This document shows, one piece after another, positions 1 through 5,183 of a DNA stretch of 15,019 nt. Source of the DNA: Alphaproteobacteria bacterium (GTDB taxonomy: Bacteria > Pseudomonadota > Alphaproteobacteria > RF32 > CAG-239); the NCBI GenBank assembly GCA_017650255.1, contig JAGCFG010000010.1, positions 1 through 15,019 of the forward strand, read 5' to 3'. Position numbers and translations under genes: made by a program. The notes under the pieces are model-generated. The model was not told where the DNA came from. It worked only from the letters and a program-made list of their open reading frames with translations, and did no database searches. The stretch's first letter is position 1. The number at the start of each line of letters is the position of its first letter.

Positions 1-1
1 G

Positions 2-226
2 ATAGCAAAGGGAATCTCTGTTGGAGAAATACTCTGGGTAACAACTTTAACAGTCATTGTTATAGCACCTATTGCTGTCTTCTTTTACGATAAGAAAACT
101 GCTTCATTCCTTTTTGCCGCATTCTTTCTCCTGTGGGCTGCAGTGCTCCTAGCAGATATATATCTAATATCAGAAATAGGACACCAACTTGGCTGGTGCG
201 AATTGGCAGACTGGGCAATATGGTAA
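2..226 (+). CDS. C-terminal end of an unidentified membrane protein (partial)
   Basis: An open frame runs from the left edge of the window to a TAA at 224-226, giving 74 residues with no start inside the window. It contains two strongly hydrophobic stretches, at about residues 10-29 and 35-55 of the fragment, separated by a short charged turn (YDKKT). It ends in a tryptophan-rich tail (GWCELADWAIW). This reads as two transmembrane helices with a short final segment, so the product is probably an inner-membrane protein. I recognise no family and cannot assign a function. A terminator follows within a few bases, which supports this being a real gene end. It is the only gene in the left part of the window on the plus strand, so it converges with the minus-strand genes to its right. 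Confidence 0.6.
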   Translation: MAKGISVGEILWVTTLTVIVIAPIAVFFYDKKTASFLFAAFFLLWAAVLLADIYLISEIGHQLGWCELADWAIW

Positions 227-261
227 AAAAAATAGAGCACTTAAAAGTGCCCTATTTTTTT
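227..261. terminator. Bidirectional intrinsic terminator
   Basis: The arms AATAGAGCACTT and AAGTGCCCTATT form a hairpin with one mismatch. It is flanked by a run of A on the left and a run of T on the right, so each strand sees a stem followed by a U tract. It sits immediately after the stop of the left-edge membrane protein and at the 3' end of the small minus-strand unit, whose TAG stop lies inside the stem. It can serve both convergent transcripts. Confidence 0.8.
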
Positions 262-434
262 GTTGTCCTGTGATATGGAGCATTTTTATACAAACCGGCG
301 CACTGCTCTGCCAAATAAGGCGTGGCTTGCGGCACAGACACTCCGAAGGAAACCTCTTGAGGAACTTCTAATTTAAATCCTTTGAGCCACCCCAAAGATT
401 CCATAACAAACAATAATAATTTTTTCCTTTCCAT
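252..434 (-). CDS. Possible small protein of unknown function (60 residues)
   Basis: The frame encodes a basic 60-residue peptide beginning MERKKLLLF, with a short hydrophobic start, a middle containing VPQEVSFGVSVPQ, and the tail YHRTTKK. I recognise no family. I chose the ATG at 434 over the in-frame ATG at 440. With this start, the upstream promoter-leader matches, nucleotide for nucleotide in its spacings, the one before the 161-residue gene at 3429-3914. There is no Shine-Dalgarno sequence. The stop codon lies inside the terminator stem. A promoter, leader, ORF and terminator fill the gap after mltG almost exactly, which argues that something is expressed here. The product could instead be a non-coding RNA of about 210-240 nt. 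Confidence that the protein is made is moderate at best. Confidence 0.42.
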   Translation of the reverse strand: MERKKLLLFVMESLGWLKGFKLEVPQEVSFGVSVPQATPYLAEQCAGLYKNAPYHRTTKK

Positions 435-458
435 AAGCATATAATTTTAATAATAAAG

Positions 459-499
459 TTCGTTGGATTCTTTTTATAAAAAATGTCTATGCTTGTCAA
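459..499 (-). promoter_or_regulatory. Promoter plus GAATCCAACGAA element (copy 1)
   Basis: On the minus strand a perfect TTGACA (499-494) is followed after 17 nt by TAAAAA (476-471). TATAAA, two bases earlier in register, is an alternative -10. Directly after it lies GAATCCAACGAA (470-459), and the ATG at 434 begins 24 nt further on. The TTGACA lies 8 nt beyond the mltG stop. The same arrangement, with identical spacings, occurs at 3979-3939. The -35 call is firm and the -10 is weak. The role of the GAA(T/G)CCAACGAA box is unknown. From its position it would overlap the transcription start or the first bases of the RNA. Confidence 0.6.
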
Positions 500-506
500 T
501 GTATTA

Positions 507-1469
507 TTATTTGCTTTTTAATCTCTTTCTATATTCGGCAACATTTTCGTTATGCTTGCTCAAACTGTTGGCAAAACGATGCCCTCCATACCCGCTGGCC
601 ACAAAATACAAATAGTCAACATTACTCGGATTAACCGCCGCCTCAATCGCCGCTTTTCCCGGATTGCAAATCGGAGCCGGCGGCAAACCATAATTTAGAT
701 AAGTATTATACGGACTTTCAAATTCCAAATCTTTTTTCAGCAACGGGCGTCCCAAATCTTTTTCACCTTTAGTAATCGCATAAATAACCGTCGGATCCGT
801 CTGCAACATCATGCCTTTTTTCAGCCTGTTTACAAAAACCGCCGCCACATCAAAACGCTCCTCAGGCACACCGGTCTCTTTTTCTATTATAGATGCCAAA
901 ACTAACAATTGCTTTTCATCTTGCAAAAAATCAACCGCTTGCTCACGCCACAATTTCTCTACAAATTTTTGCATAGCTTTTTGCGCCTGAGCAACTACAC
1001 TATTTCTCGAATCTCCCTTAGAAAAAGTATATGTTTCCGGCAATATTGAACCTTCCGGCATATCGATTGTAATATCTCCCGAAAGATTTTCTTCTCTTTC
1101 CAAAATTTCCTTAATTTGTGCAGATGTCAAACCCTCGGGAAAAGTTATTTTGCGATAAAAAACTTCACCTTTCAGCAATTTGTCAGCAACCTCCAACATA
1201 TTTGATTTTGGCGCAATCAAATACTCACCGGCACGCAGTTTTTTATCAACGCCCAGTGCTCTGCATACAATCCTAAAAATCAGTGAAGAATTTATAATAT
1301 TTTCCTGCCTCAAATCTGCTGCAATCTGCCTGACCGAAGCACCCTTTTCAACAACAAAACCAACTTCTTGCGACAAATTATTGGGTTGCTTCAGTTGATA
1401 AAAACCAAAACCTCCGAAGGCAACCAACGAAAAAAACAATAATAATATTAAAATTATCGCTTTTTTCAA
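507..1469 (-). CDS. mltG: Endolytic murein transglycosylase MltG (YceG family)
   Basis: MltG cuts nascent peptidoglycan glycan strands in the periplasm and so sets strand length. It is anchored in the inner membrane and works beside the elongation synthases. The 320-residue product has one N-terminal membrane anchor (about residues 4-25), a LysM-like region (about 35-100), and the YceG catalytic domain. The catalytic glutamate is E196 in LASIIEKETG. The family signatures LQTDPTVIYA (about 222-231), PYNTYLNYGLPP (about 253-264), and the C-terminal GGHRFANSLSKHNENV are present. The length is normal for the family. The start is TTG (1469-1467). An in-frame TGA stands two codons upstream and the next methionine is residue 91, so no other start fits the anchor. 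That TTG overlaps the fabF stop (TTGA), and there is no clear Shine-Dalgarno sequence, so translation is probably coupled to fabF. Confidence 0.96.
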   Translation of the reverse strand: MKKAIILILLLFFSLVAFGGFGFYQLKQPNNLSQEVGFVVEKGASVRQIAADLRQENIINSSLIFRIVCRALGVDKKLRAGEYLIAPKSNMLEVADKLLKGEVFYRKITFPEGLTSAQIKEILEREENLSGDITIDMPEGSILPETYTFSKGDSRNSVVAQAQKAMQKFVEKLWREQAVDFLQDEKQLLVLASIIEKETGVPEERFDVAAVFVNRLKKGMMLQTDPTVIYAITKGEKDLGRPLLKKDLEFESPYNTYLNYGLPPAPICNPGKAAIEAAVNPSNVDYLYFVASGYGGHRFANSLSKHNENVAEYRKRLKSK

Positions 1470-2737
1470 TTTTCAAACTTTCTGAAAATTATTGAAGAAT
1501 TTGTTCCGCCAAAGCCGAAAGAATTTGACATTGCGGCTTTGATTTCTCTTTTCTTAGCTTTTAAAGGCACCAAATCCATACCTTCAACTTCCGGCGCAGG
1601 ATTTTCCAAATTAAGTGTCGGCGGACACATTTGCTCATTTATAGCCTTAATTGTCAAAACAGCCTCAACCGCTCCGGCAGCACCGAGCAAATGTCCCATT
1701 GCAGACTTTGTCGAAGACATAGAAACATTTTTAACATTATCGCCAAACAACTTTGCAACCGCCATCGCCTCACCTACATCACCTGCAGGAGTAGATGTGC
1801 CATGCGCATTGACATAATTTATATCTTCCAATTTAACACCATGCTCTTCGGCATGTTTTACTGCCATCTTCATTGCCCGATAAGCACCGTCTCCTGATGG
1901 TGCTGTAATATGATAAGCATCGCCGCTCATACCATAACCTACAACTTCAGCATAAATTTTTGCACCGCGCTTTTTGGCATGTTCTAGCTCCTCCAACACC
2001 AAAGCACCGGAACCTTCGCCCATAACAAAACCGCTGCGGTTCTGATCCCATGGTCTCGAGGCTTTTTCCGGCTCATCATTAAAATCAGCGGTAATTGCTC
2101 TCATTCTAGCAAAACCGGATAGTCCGAGAATATTAACTGCTGACTCTGCACCGCCAGCCAACATCAAATCGGCATCACCGCGCATTATCATAGAAGCAGC
2201 ATCACCAATAGCATGTGTTCCTGTTGAACAAGCAGTAACGCAAGCATGGTTCGGTCCTTTGAGAGCATACTTAATCGATAAATGTCCGGCGATCATATTG
2301 ATAAGACAAGATGGTATAAAAAACGGCGAAACTTTGTGAATACTCTTATTCTCATTAATAATTGTAGCACATTCATAAATAGTATTCAAACCACCGATAC
2401 CAGAACCAAACATAACACCGGCACGGTAGCTGTCTTCATCATCTATTGGAGCCCAACCGCAATCTTTCATCGCATCCATTCCGGCAGCCAGCCCAAACAA
2501 TATAAATCTGTCAACGCGGCGCTGTTCTTTTGGCTCCATAACCGTATCGGGATCAAATTGATGAGCCTCTTTGCCAAAAGGAACTTGTCCGGCAATTTTA
2601 ACCGGTGTATCGTACAACTCTATATTTTCGATTTTTCTTACTGCAGATTTTCCCTCTGCAACACTGTTCCAATTATAGTCTACACCACGCCCAAACGGCG
2701 ACACAACACCCATACCGGTTACAACTACACGTCTCAT
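1466..2737 (-). CDS. fabF: 3-oxoacyl-[acyl-carrier-protein] synthase II (FabF)
   Basis: FabF is the cytoplasmic elongating condensing enzyme of type II fatty-acid synthesis. It joins malonyl-ACP to an acyl chain held on its active-site cysteine and is important for making cis-vaccenate. The 423-residue protein has the thiolase-fold signatures in order: MRRVVVTGMGVVSP at the N-terminus, nucleophile C170 in TACSTGTHAIGDA, H312 in NAHGTSTPAGD, K344 and H349 in STKSAMGHLLGAAG, and the glycine-rich NSFGFGGTN loop near the end. The Cys-His-His triad marks it as an elongating KAS rather than FabH. The start is ATG with an AAGGAT ribosome site eight or nine bases upstream. acpP lies upstream, separated by a terminator, and mltG follows with a 4-nt overlap. 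No separate promoter is obvious, so expression by readthrough from acpP is likely. Confidence 0.98.
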   Translation of the reverse strand: MRRVVVTGMGVVSPFGRGVDYNWNSVAEGKSAVRKIENIELYDTPVKIAGQVPFGKEAHQFDPDTVMEPKEQRRVDRFILFGLAAGMDAMKDCGWAPIDDEDSYRAGVMFGSGIGGLNTIYECATIINENKSIHKVSPFFIPSCLINMIAGHLSIKYALKGPNHACVTACSTGTHAIGDAASMIMRGDADLMLAGGAESAVNILGLSGFARMRAITADFNDEPEKASRPWDQNRSGFVMGEGSGALVLEELEHAKKRGAKIYAEVVGYGMSGDAYHITAPSGDGAYRAMKMAVKHAEEHGVKLEDINYVNAHGTSTPAGDVGEAMAVAKLFGDNVKNVSMSSTKSAMGHLLGAAGAVEAVLTIKAINEQMCPPTLNLENPAPEVEGMDLVPLKAKKREIKAAMSNSFGFGGTNSSIIFRKFEN

Positions 2738-2781
2738 CAGAAATCCTTATTATGATTGCATCAAACAAGCTCTTTTTATAT

Positions 2782-2811
2782 GAAAAAACTCGCTTTATGT
2801 CAAGCGAGTTT
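2782..2811 (-). terminator. Intrinsic terminator after acpP
   Basis: The 10-bp perfect arms AAACTCGCTT (2786-2795) and AAGCGAGTTT (2802-2811) enclose a 6-nt loop. On the minus strand the stem is followed by a run of T. It lies between acpP and fabF in the same transcription direction. It probably lets most RNA end after acpP, while readthrough supplies fabF and mltG. That fits the much greater cellular need for carrier protein than for the synthase. Confidence 0.85.
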
Positions 2812-2835
2812 CATCACATATTTCAAAAACCGAGA

Positions 2836-3069
2836 TTAAGCGTTCTTATTCAAATAATCAATCGCATCTTTAACGGTAAGAATTTTTTCAGCAGCTTCGT
2901 CAGGAATTTCGCATCCGAACTCTTCTTCAAAAGCCATAACCAATTCTACGGTGTCCAAGCTGTCTGCACCCAAATCGTCAATAAAGCTGGCAGATTCTAC
3001 TACTTTTGATTCTTCAACGCCAAGATGTTCTGCCACAATTTTCTTAACGCGATTAGCTGTATCAGTCAT
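2836..3069 (-). CDS. acpP: Acyl carrier protein
   Basis: AcpP carries the growing acyl chain on a 4'-phosphopantetheine arm through fatty-acid and lipid A synthesis in the cytoplasm. The 77-residue acidic protein has the standard four-helix ACP pattern. The pantetheine-accepting serine is S37 in [20 protein letters not shown]. The start at 3069 ([10 protein letters not shown]) is preferred over an in-frame ATG nine codons earlier. An AGAGG ribosome site sits eight bases before it, and the length then matches other ACPs. It is the first gene of the acpP-fabF-mltG cluster and has its own terminator. A candidate promoter lies about 60-90 nt upstream. Confidence 0.98.
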   Translation of the reverse strand: MTDTANRVKKIVAEHLGVEESKVVESASFIDDLGADSLDTVELVMAFEEEFGCEIPDEAAEKILTVKDAIDYLNKNA

Positions 3070-3130
3070 TTGATAAACCTCTAAAATGTTAAACACATAA
3101 AATTCTCGGGCATTTTGCTCCCGTTATGTC

Positions 3131-3160
3131 TTGTTAGCACAGTTTTATATAAATTGACAA
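3131..3160 (-). promoter_or_regulatory. Candidate acpP promoter
   Basis: On the minus strand TTGTCA (3160-3155) is followed after 18 nt by TAACAA (3136-3131). The -35 is one base from consensus and the -10 is poor. This is the best match in the acpP upstream region and would give a leader of roughly 55-60 nt. The call rests on motif similarity alone. Confidence 0.35.
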
Positions 3161-3166
3161 GTATTA

Positions 3167-3199
3167 TTTTAGTTCTATAGCGAAAATAATTAACTAAAA
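3167..3199. repeat. Inverted repeat upstream of the acpP promoter
   Basis: The perfect 8-bp arms TTTTAGTT (3167-3174) and AACTAAAA (3192-3199) are separated by 17 nt, directly upstream of the candidate acpP -35 box. The centre-to-centre spacing of 25 nt is more than two helical turns. It could be an operator for a dimeric regulator of fatty-acid genes, but such AT-rich repeats also arise by chance. Confidence 0.35.
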
Positions 3200-3385
3200 C
3201 TATATTACAGCATTGTTTTTTCTATATTTTATACTTAACAAAAAAGTGTATAAAAACACCCTAATTTTATATTTTTTTCGCCTAAAAAGAGAAAAACAAA
3301 GCTTGGAATTATAAAATCCAATAGTATATACAGCTTTCAAGTAATATAGCTTTTCTTCTAAAAATTTCTCAAAGATTACTTTAAC

Positions 3386-3422
3386 AATAAAAAACGCGAC
3401 ACCCAAAATTAAGTGTCGCGTT
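3386..3422 (-). terminator. Intrinsic terminator after the helical-repeat gene
   Basis: The 10-bp perfect arms AACGCGACAC (3393-3402) and GTGTCGCGTT (3413-3422) form a GC-rich hairpin with a 10-nt loop. On the minus strand a run of T follows. It begins 6 nt after the stop of the 3429-3914 gene and makes that gene a single-gene transcript. Confidence 0.9.
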
Positions 3423-3428
3423 AAAAAT

Positions 3429-3914
3429 CTAAGCAGGATGTTTCAATAAATAATAATTTCTCAAACGAACATCTGCCACTTCCATAAACAAACCTCTCAC
3501 CTTAGGAGAGAAAGGATATGCTCTGATGAAAAGATAGATGCTCTTGGGTTTTGCCTGCAACAACTCTCTTTGAGCCAAAGCACAAGGGCAATGTTCTTTA
3601 TAATAAAGAGCTGCAAGCTGAGGATTTTTCACTATCAGACGTTCGTTTGCACCATGGCAAGGACAATACTTAAAGTATATCTCTTGCAAATCGCGGCGGC
3701 GTGACTCCAAAAGTCTGCGTTCATCCTCCAATTTGAATTGACCACGCAATTTCACATATAATTCAAACTTTTCTTTGCCTTGGAATATATTAGACTTAAA
3801 AAGTTTTAATATTGCATGGCTTTTCAATCCATACTTTTCCACATAATGGCCAAAGGCCTTTTTGTCAGCATCTGCAACTAAGTTTACTTGGTTACATAAA
3901 TCCAGGTTTTCCAT
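3429..3914 (-). CDS. Uncharacterised helical-repeat protein with CPCH...HCPC motif
   Basis: I recognise no named family. The 161-residue protein has no signal peptide or membrane segment and looks cytoplasmic. From residue 20 on it reads as about six degenerate units of 24-29 residues. Each carries an aromatic core such as HYVEKY, LYVKLR, IYFKYC, LYYKEH, LFIRAY or NYYLLK, followed by a basic stretch ending in paired leucines. The core aromatics fall at residues 24, 53, 80, 104, 129 and 154. Units three and four carry a mirror-image motif, C84-P-C86-H87 and H108-C109-P-C111, which could bind a metal such as zinc. The start is the ATG at 3914, in the same position relative to a shared promoter-leader as the 60-residue ORF. 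There is no Shine-Dalgarno sequence. It is monocistronic, with its own promoter and terminator. A helical scaffold for protein or nucleic-acid binding is a guess. Confidence 0.8.
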   Translation of the reverse strand: MENLDLCNQVNLVADADKKAFGHYVEKYGLKSHAILKLFKSNIFQGKEKFELYVKLRGQFKLEDERRLLESRRRDLQEIYFKYCPCHGANERLIVKNPQLAALYYKEHCPCALAQRELLQAKPKSIYLFIRAYPFSPKVRGLFMEVADVRLRNYYLLKHPA

Positions 3915-3938
3915 AATATAATAATTTTTAAAATGATT

Positions 3939-3979
3939 TTCGTTGGCTTCAATATCCTATTTTGGAATATTTTTGTCAA
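3939..3979 (-). promoter_or_regulatory. Promoter plus GAAGCCAACGAA element (copy 2)
   Basis: On the minus strand TTGACA (3979-3974) is followed after 17 nt by GATATT (3956-3951). GAAGCCAACGAA (3950-3939) comes next, and the ATG (3914) begins 24 nt later. Every spacing equals that of copy 1 at 499-459, and 11 of 12 bases of the downstream box are identical. Both leaders are AT-rich, lack a ribosome site, and end in TTATGGAAA across the start codon. The distance from the first base of TTGACA to the start codon is 65 nt in both. Confidence 0.65.
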
Positions 3980-3993
3980 ATACTTTTTTTGTA

Positions 3994-4022
3994 TTGCGAA
4001 AAACTTTATTTTGTAGTAATAT
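3994..4022 (+). promoter_or_regulatory. Candidate promoter of the cysteine-rich protein
   Basis: TTGCGA (3994-3999) and TAATAT (4017-4022) are separated by 17 nt on the plus strand, about 32 nt before the start codon. The site is back to back with the minus-strand promoter of the repeat protein, whose -35 box is 14 nt away. The two could share a regulator. Confidence 0.5.
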
Positions 4023-4054
4023 CATAACATTGCTATATTTGAAGGAGAAATCTT

Positions 4055-4330
4055 ATGAAAAAAATTATACTATTCATATTTGCATCGCTTATTTTTTTCT
4101 CTGCAAACAGCTTAGCTGGAGTTACGTTTATTGTCGATTCTCCTCAACACTCAAGCCGTTTCGATCAGCCTTCTCAACCCAGCACTTCGGAAAAATGCAT
4201 TCAAGCTGGATATAACAAGGATTCATGCCCGGACGGGAGTTATGCAAACATGAAATGTCCATACAATCTGTCTTATTTCAAGTATTGTTGTCCTAAGCAG
4301 TTTGAAAACGATTACTCTAAATGTGACTAA
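4055..4330 (+). CDS. Small secreted cysteine-rich protein of unknown function
   Basis: The 91-residue product starts with a clear Sec signal peptide: MKK, a hydrophobic core to about residue 17, and probable cleavage after SLA at residue 21. The mature part of about 70 residues has a Ser/Gln/Pro-rich linker and then a compact cysteine domain with C48, C58, C68, C78, C79 and C90. The first four are exactly ten residues apart. Aromatic and glycine signatures (AGYNKDSCPDGS, CPYNLSYFKYCCP) lie between them. Six cysteines could form three disulfides in the periplasm or outside the cell. I know no function or family name for it. The ATG at 4055 has a strong GAAGGAG ribosome site, so it is well translated. 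Its stop interlocks with that of the convergent transporter gene (4-bp overlap). A surface structure component, toxin-like peptide or ligand-binding domain are all possible. Confidence 0.82.
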   Translation: MKKIILFIFASLIFFSANSLAGVTFIVDSPQHSSRFDQPSQPSTSEKCIQAGYNKDSCPDGSYANMKCPYNLSYFKYCCPKQFENDYSKCD

Positions 4331-5175
4331 AACATATCCGCAAAAATACCGGCTATAATGGCAGATACATAAGTTATTGCCACAATTTTTATATTATCCC
4401 CTTTATTTTCATTTACTCTGAACAAGACCAACAACCCGACTCCTGCACCGGATGATAAACCAGCAATCAGACAACCAAAACTTATTGCACCATCAACCCA
4501 CATTTGCGAGAGAGCAATAGAAGCAGAGCAATTAGGAACCAGTCCGAACAATGCCCCAACAACAGGTGCAAATACTCGATTCTTAAATATCGAATACTTC
4601 CAAAAATTATCACCAAAAACTCCCATCAAAATATTTAAGCACAAAGTAACAGCACACACAAAAACTGCTATTTTGACTGCATGATACAAAGCCGGTCTTA
4701 AAACTCCTGCTCCTGCACAATGACATTCTTCTTTTTTGCACAAACTTTCTATATCAACCTTTCGATTCTTTTTAGAAAACAAGATCTCACATATCAAACC
4801 AAAAGACAGTCCTATGATAAATTTTATAAACACAATCTGCAAAATCGAACCAATCGGCATTGCATTGGAAATTAATATTGGCAACATCTCATCAGAAGTA
4901 GCCAGAAAAACCGCAACCAATGTGCCGACAGAAATTATCCTTGCAGCATAAAAATTCGCAGCTGCAGCGGCAAAACCGCATTGCGGCAACAATCCGCAAA
5001 GAGCCCCAACCAAAGGCCCCCATTTTCCAGAATTTGCCACCATGTTAAGCGATTTCTTGGAAGAATACTGTTCCAAATACTCCAGCAACAAATACGTAAA
5101 AAACAAAAATGGAAACAAACTCAAACCATCCAAACATGCATCAACCAAAGCATCTCTTAAAATTTCCATATTCAT
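4327..5175 (-). CDS. Predicted heavy-metal/manganese exporter (ArsP_2-like, 10TM)
   Basis: The 282-residue protein is strongly hydrophobic, with about eight to ten membrane helices. It resembles the family often annotated as putative manganese transporter or putative 10TM heavy-metal exporter. Two internal repeats are visible: residues 53-101 with GALCGLLPQCGFA, and 203-251 with GALFGLVPNCSAS. Each carries a G-L-x-P-(Q/N)-C core within a membrane region, as expected for a transporter built from duplicated halves. The first repeat continues into LATSDEMLPIL, a family hallmark. The loop between the halves holds C146, C151, H152 and C153 (CKKEECHC), a plausible metal-binding cluster. The ATG at 5175 has an AGGATG ribosome site overlapping the end of sdaA, only 8 nt upstream, so the two are one operon. 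The substrate is inferred from family only and is not proven by sequence. Confidence 0.78.
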   Translation of the reverse strand: MNMEILRDALVDACLDGLSLFPFLFFTYLLLEYLEQYSSKKSLNMVANSGKWGPLVGALCGLLPQCGFAAAAANFYAARIISVGTLVAVFLATSDEMLPILISNAMPIGSILQIVFIKFIIGLSFGLICEILFSKKNRKVDIESLCKKEECHCAGAGVLRPALYHAVKIAVFVCAVTLCLNILMGVFGDNFWKYSIFKNRVFAPVVGALFGLVPNCSASIALSQMWVDGAISFGCLIAGLSSGAGVGLLVLFRVNENKGDNIKIVAITYVSAIIAGIFADMF

Positions 5176-5183
5176 ATATCATC

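Larger units (their letters stand above)
3070..3428. other. Gene-free AT-rich stretch (acpP upstream region)
   Basis: No convincing gene lies here. The stretch holds the acpP ribosome site and candidate promoter, an 8-bp inverted repeat just upstream of that promoter, and at its right end the terminator of the 3429-3914 gene. A 68-codon minus-strand frame (3200-3406) crosses it but begins inside the terminator hairpin. Its composition is what AT-rich non-coding DNA gives by chance, so I do not call it. A plus-strand TTGACA (3154-3159) with TATAGC 16 nt later has no ORF after it. Confidence 0.6.

Noticed and set aside
189..371. 60-codon plus-strand frame across the first terminator
   Set aside because: It runs through the terminator hairpin and lies opposite the minus-strand unit. 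It has no ribosome site or sensible protein features.
1424..1431. A third CCAACGAA, on the plus strand within the start of mltG
   Set aside because: It lies antisense inside coding sequence, has no TTGACA at the required distance and no gene after it, so it is treated as chance.
3070..3096. N-terminal extension of acpP to an earlier ATG
   Set aside because: The extra nine residues are absent from normal ACPs and the ribosome site AGAGG lies inside them, correctly placed for the later start.
3154..3181. Plus-strand TTGACA and TATAGC with 16-nt spacing upstream of acpP
   Set aside because: There is no downstream plus-strand gene or terminator to form a transcript unit. It overlaps the minus-strand acpP promoter region and is probably incidental.
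3200..3406. 68-codon minus-strand frame in the acpP upstream region
   Set aside because: Its start lies inside the terminator of the neighbouring gene. It has no ribosome site, and its Lys/Phe/Tyr/Ile-rich sequence is typical of AT-rich non-coding DNA.
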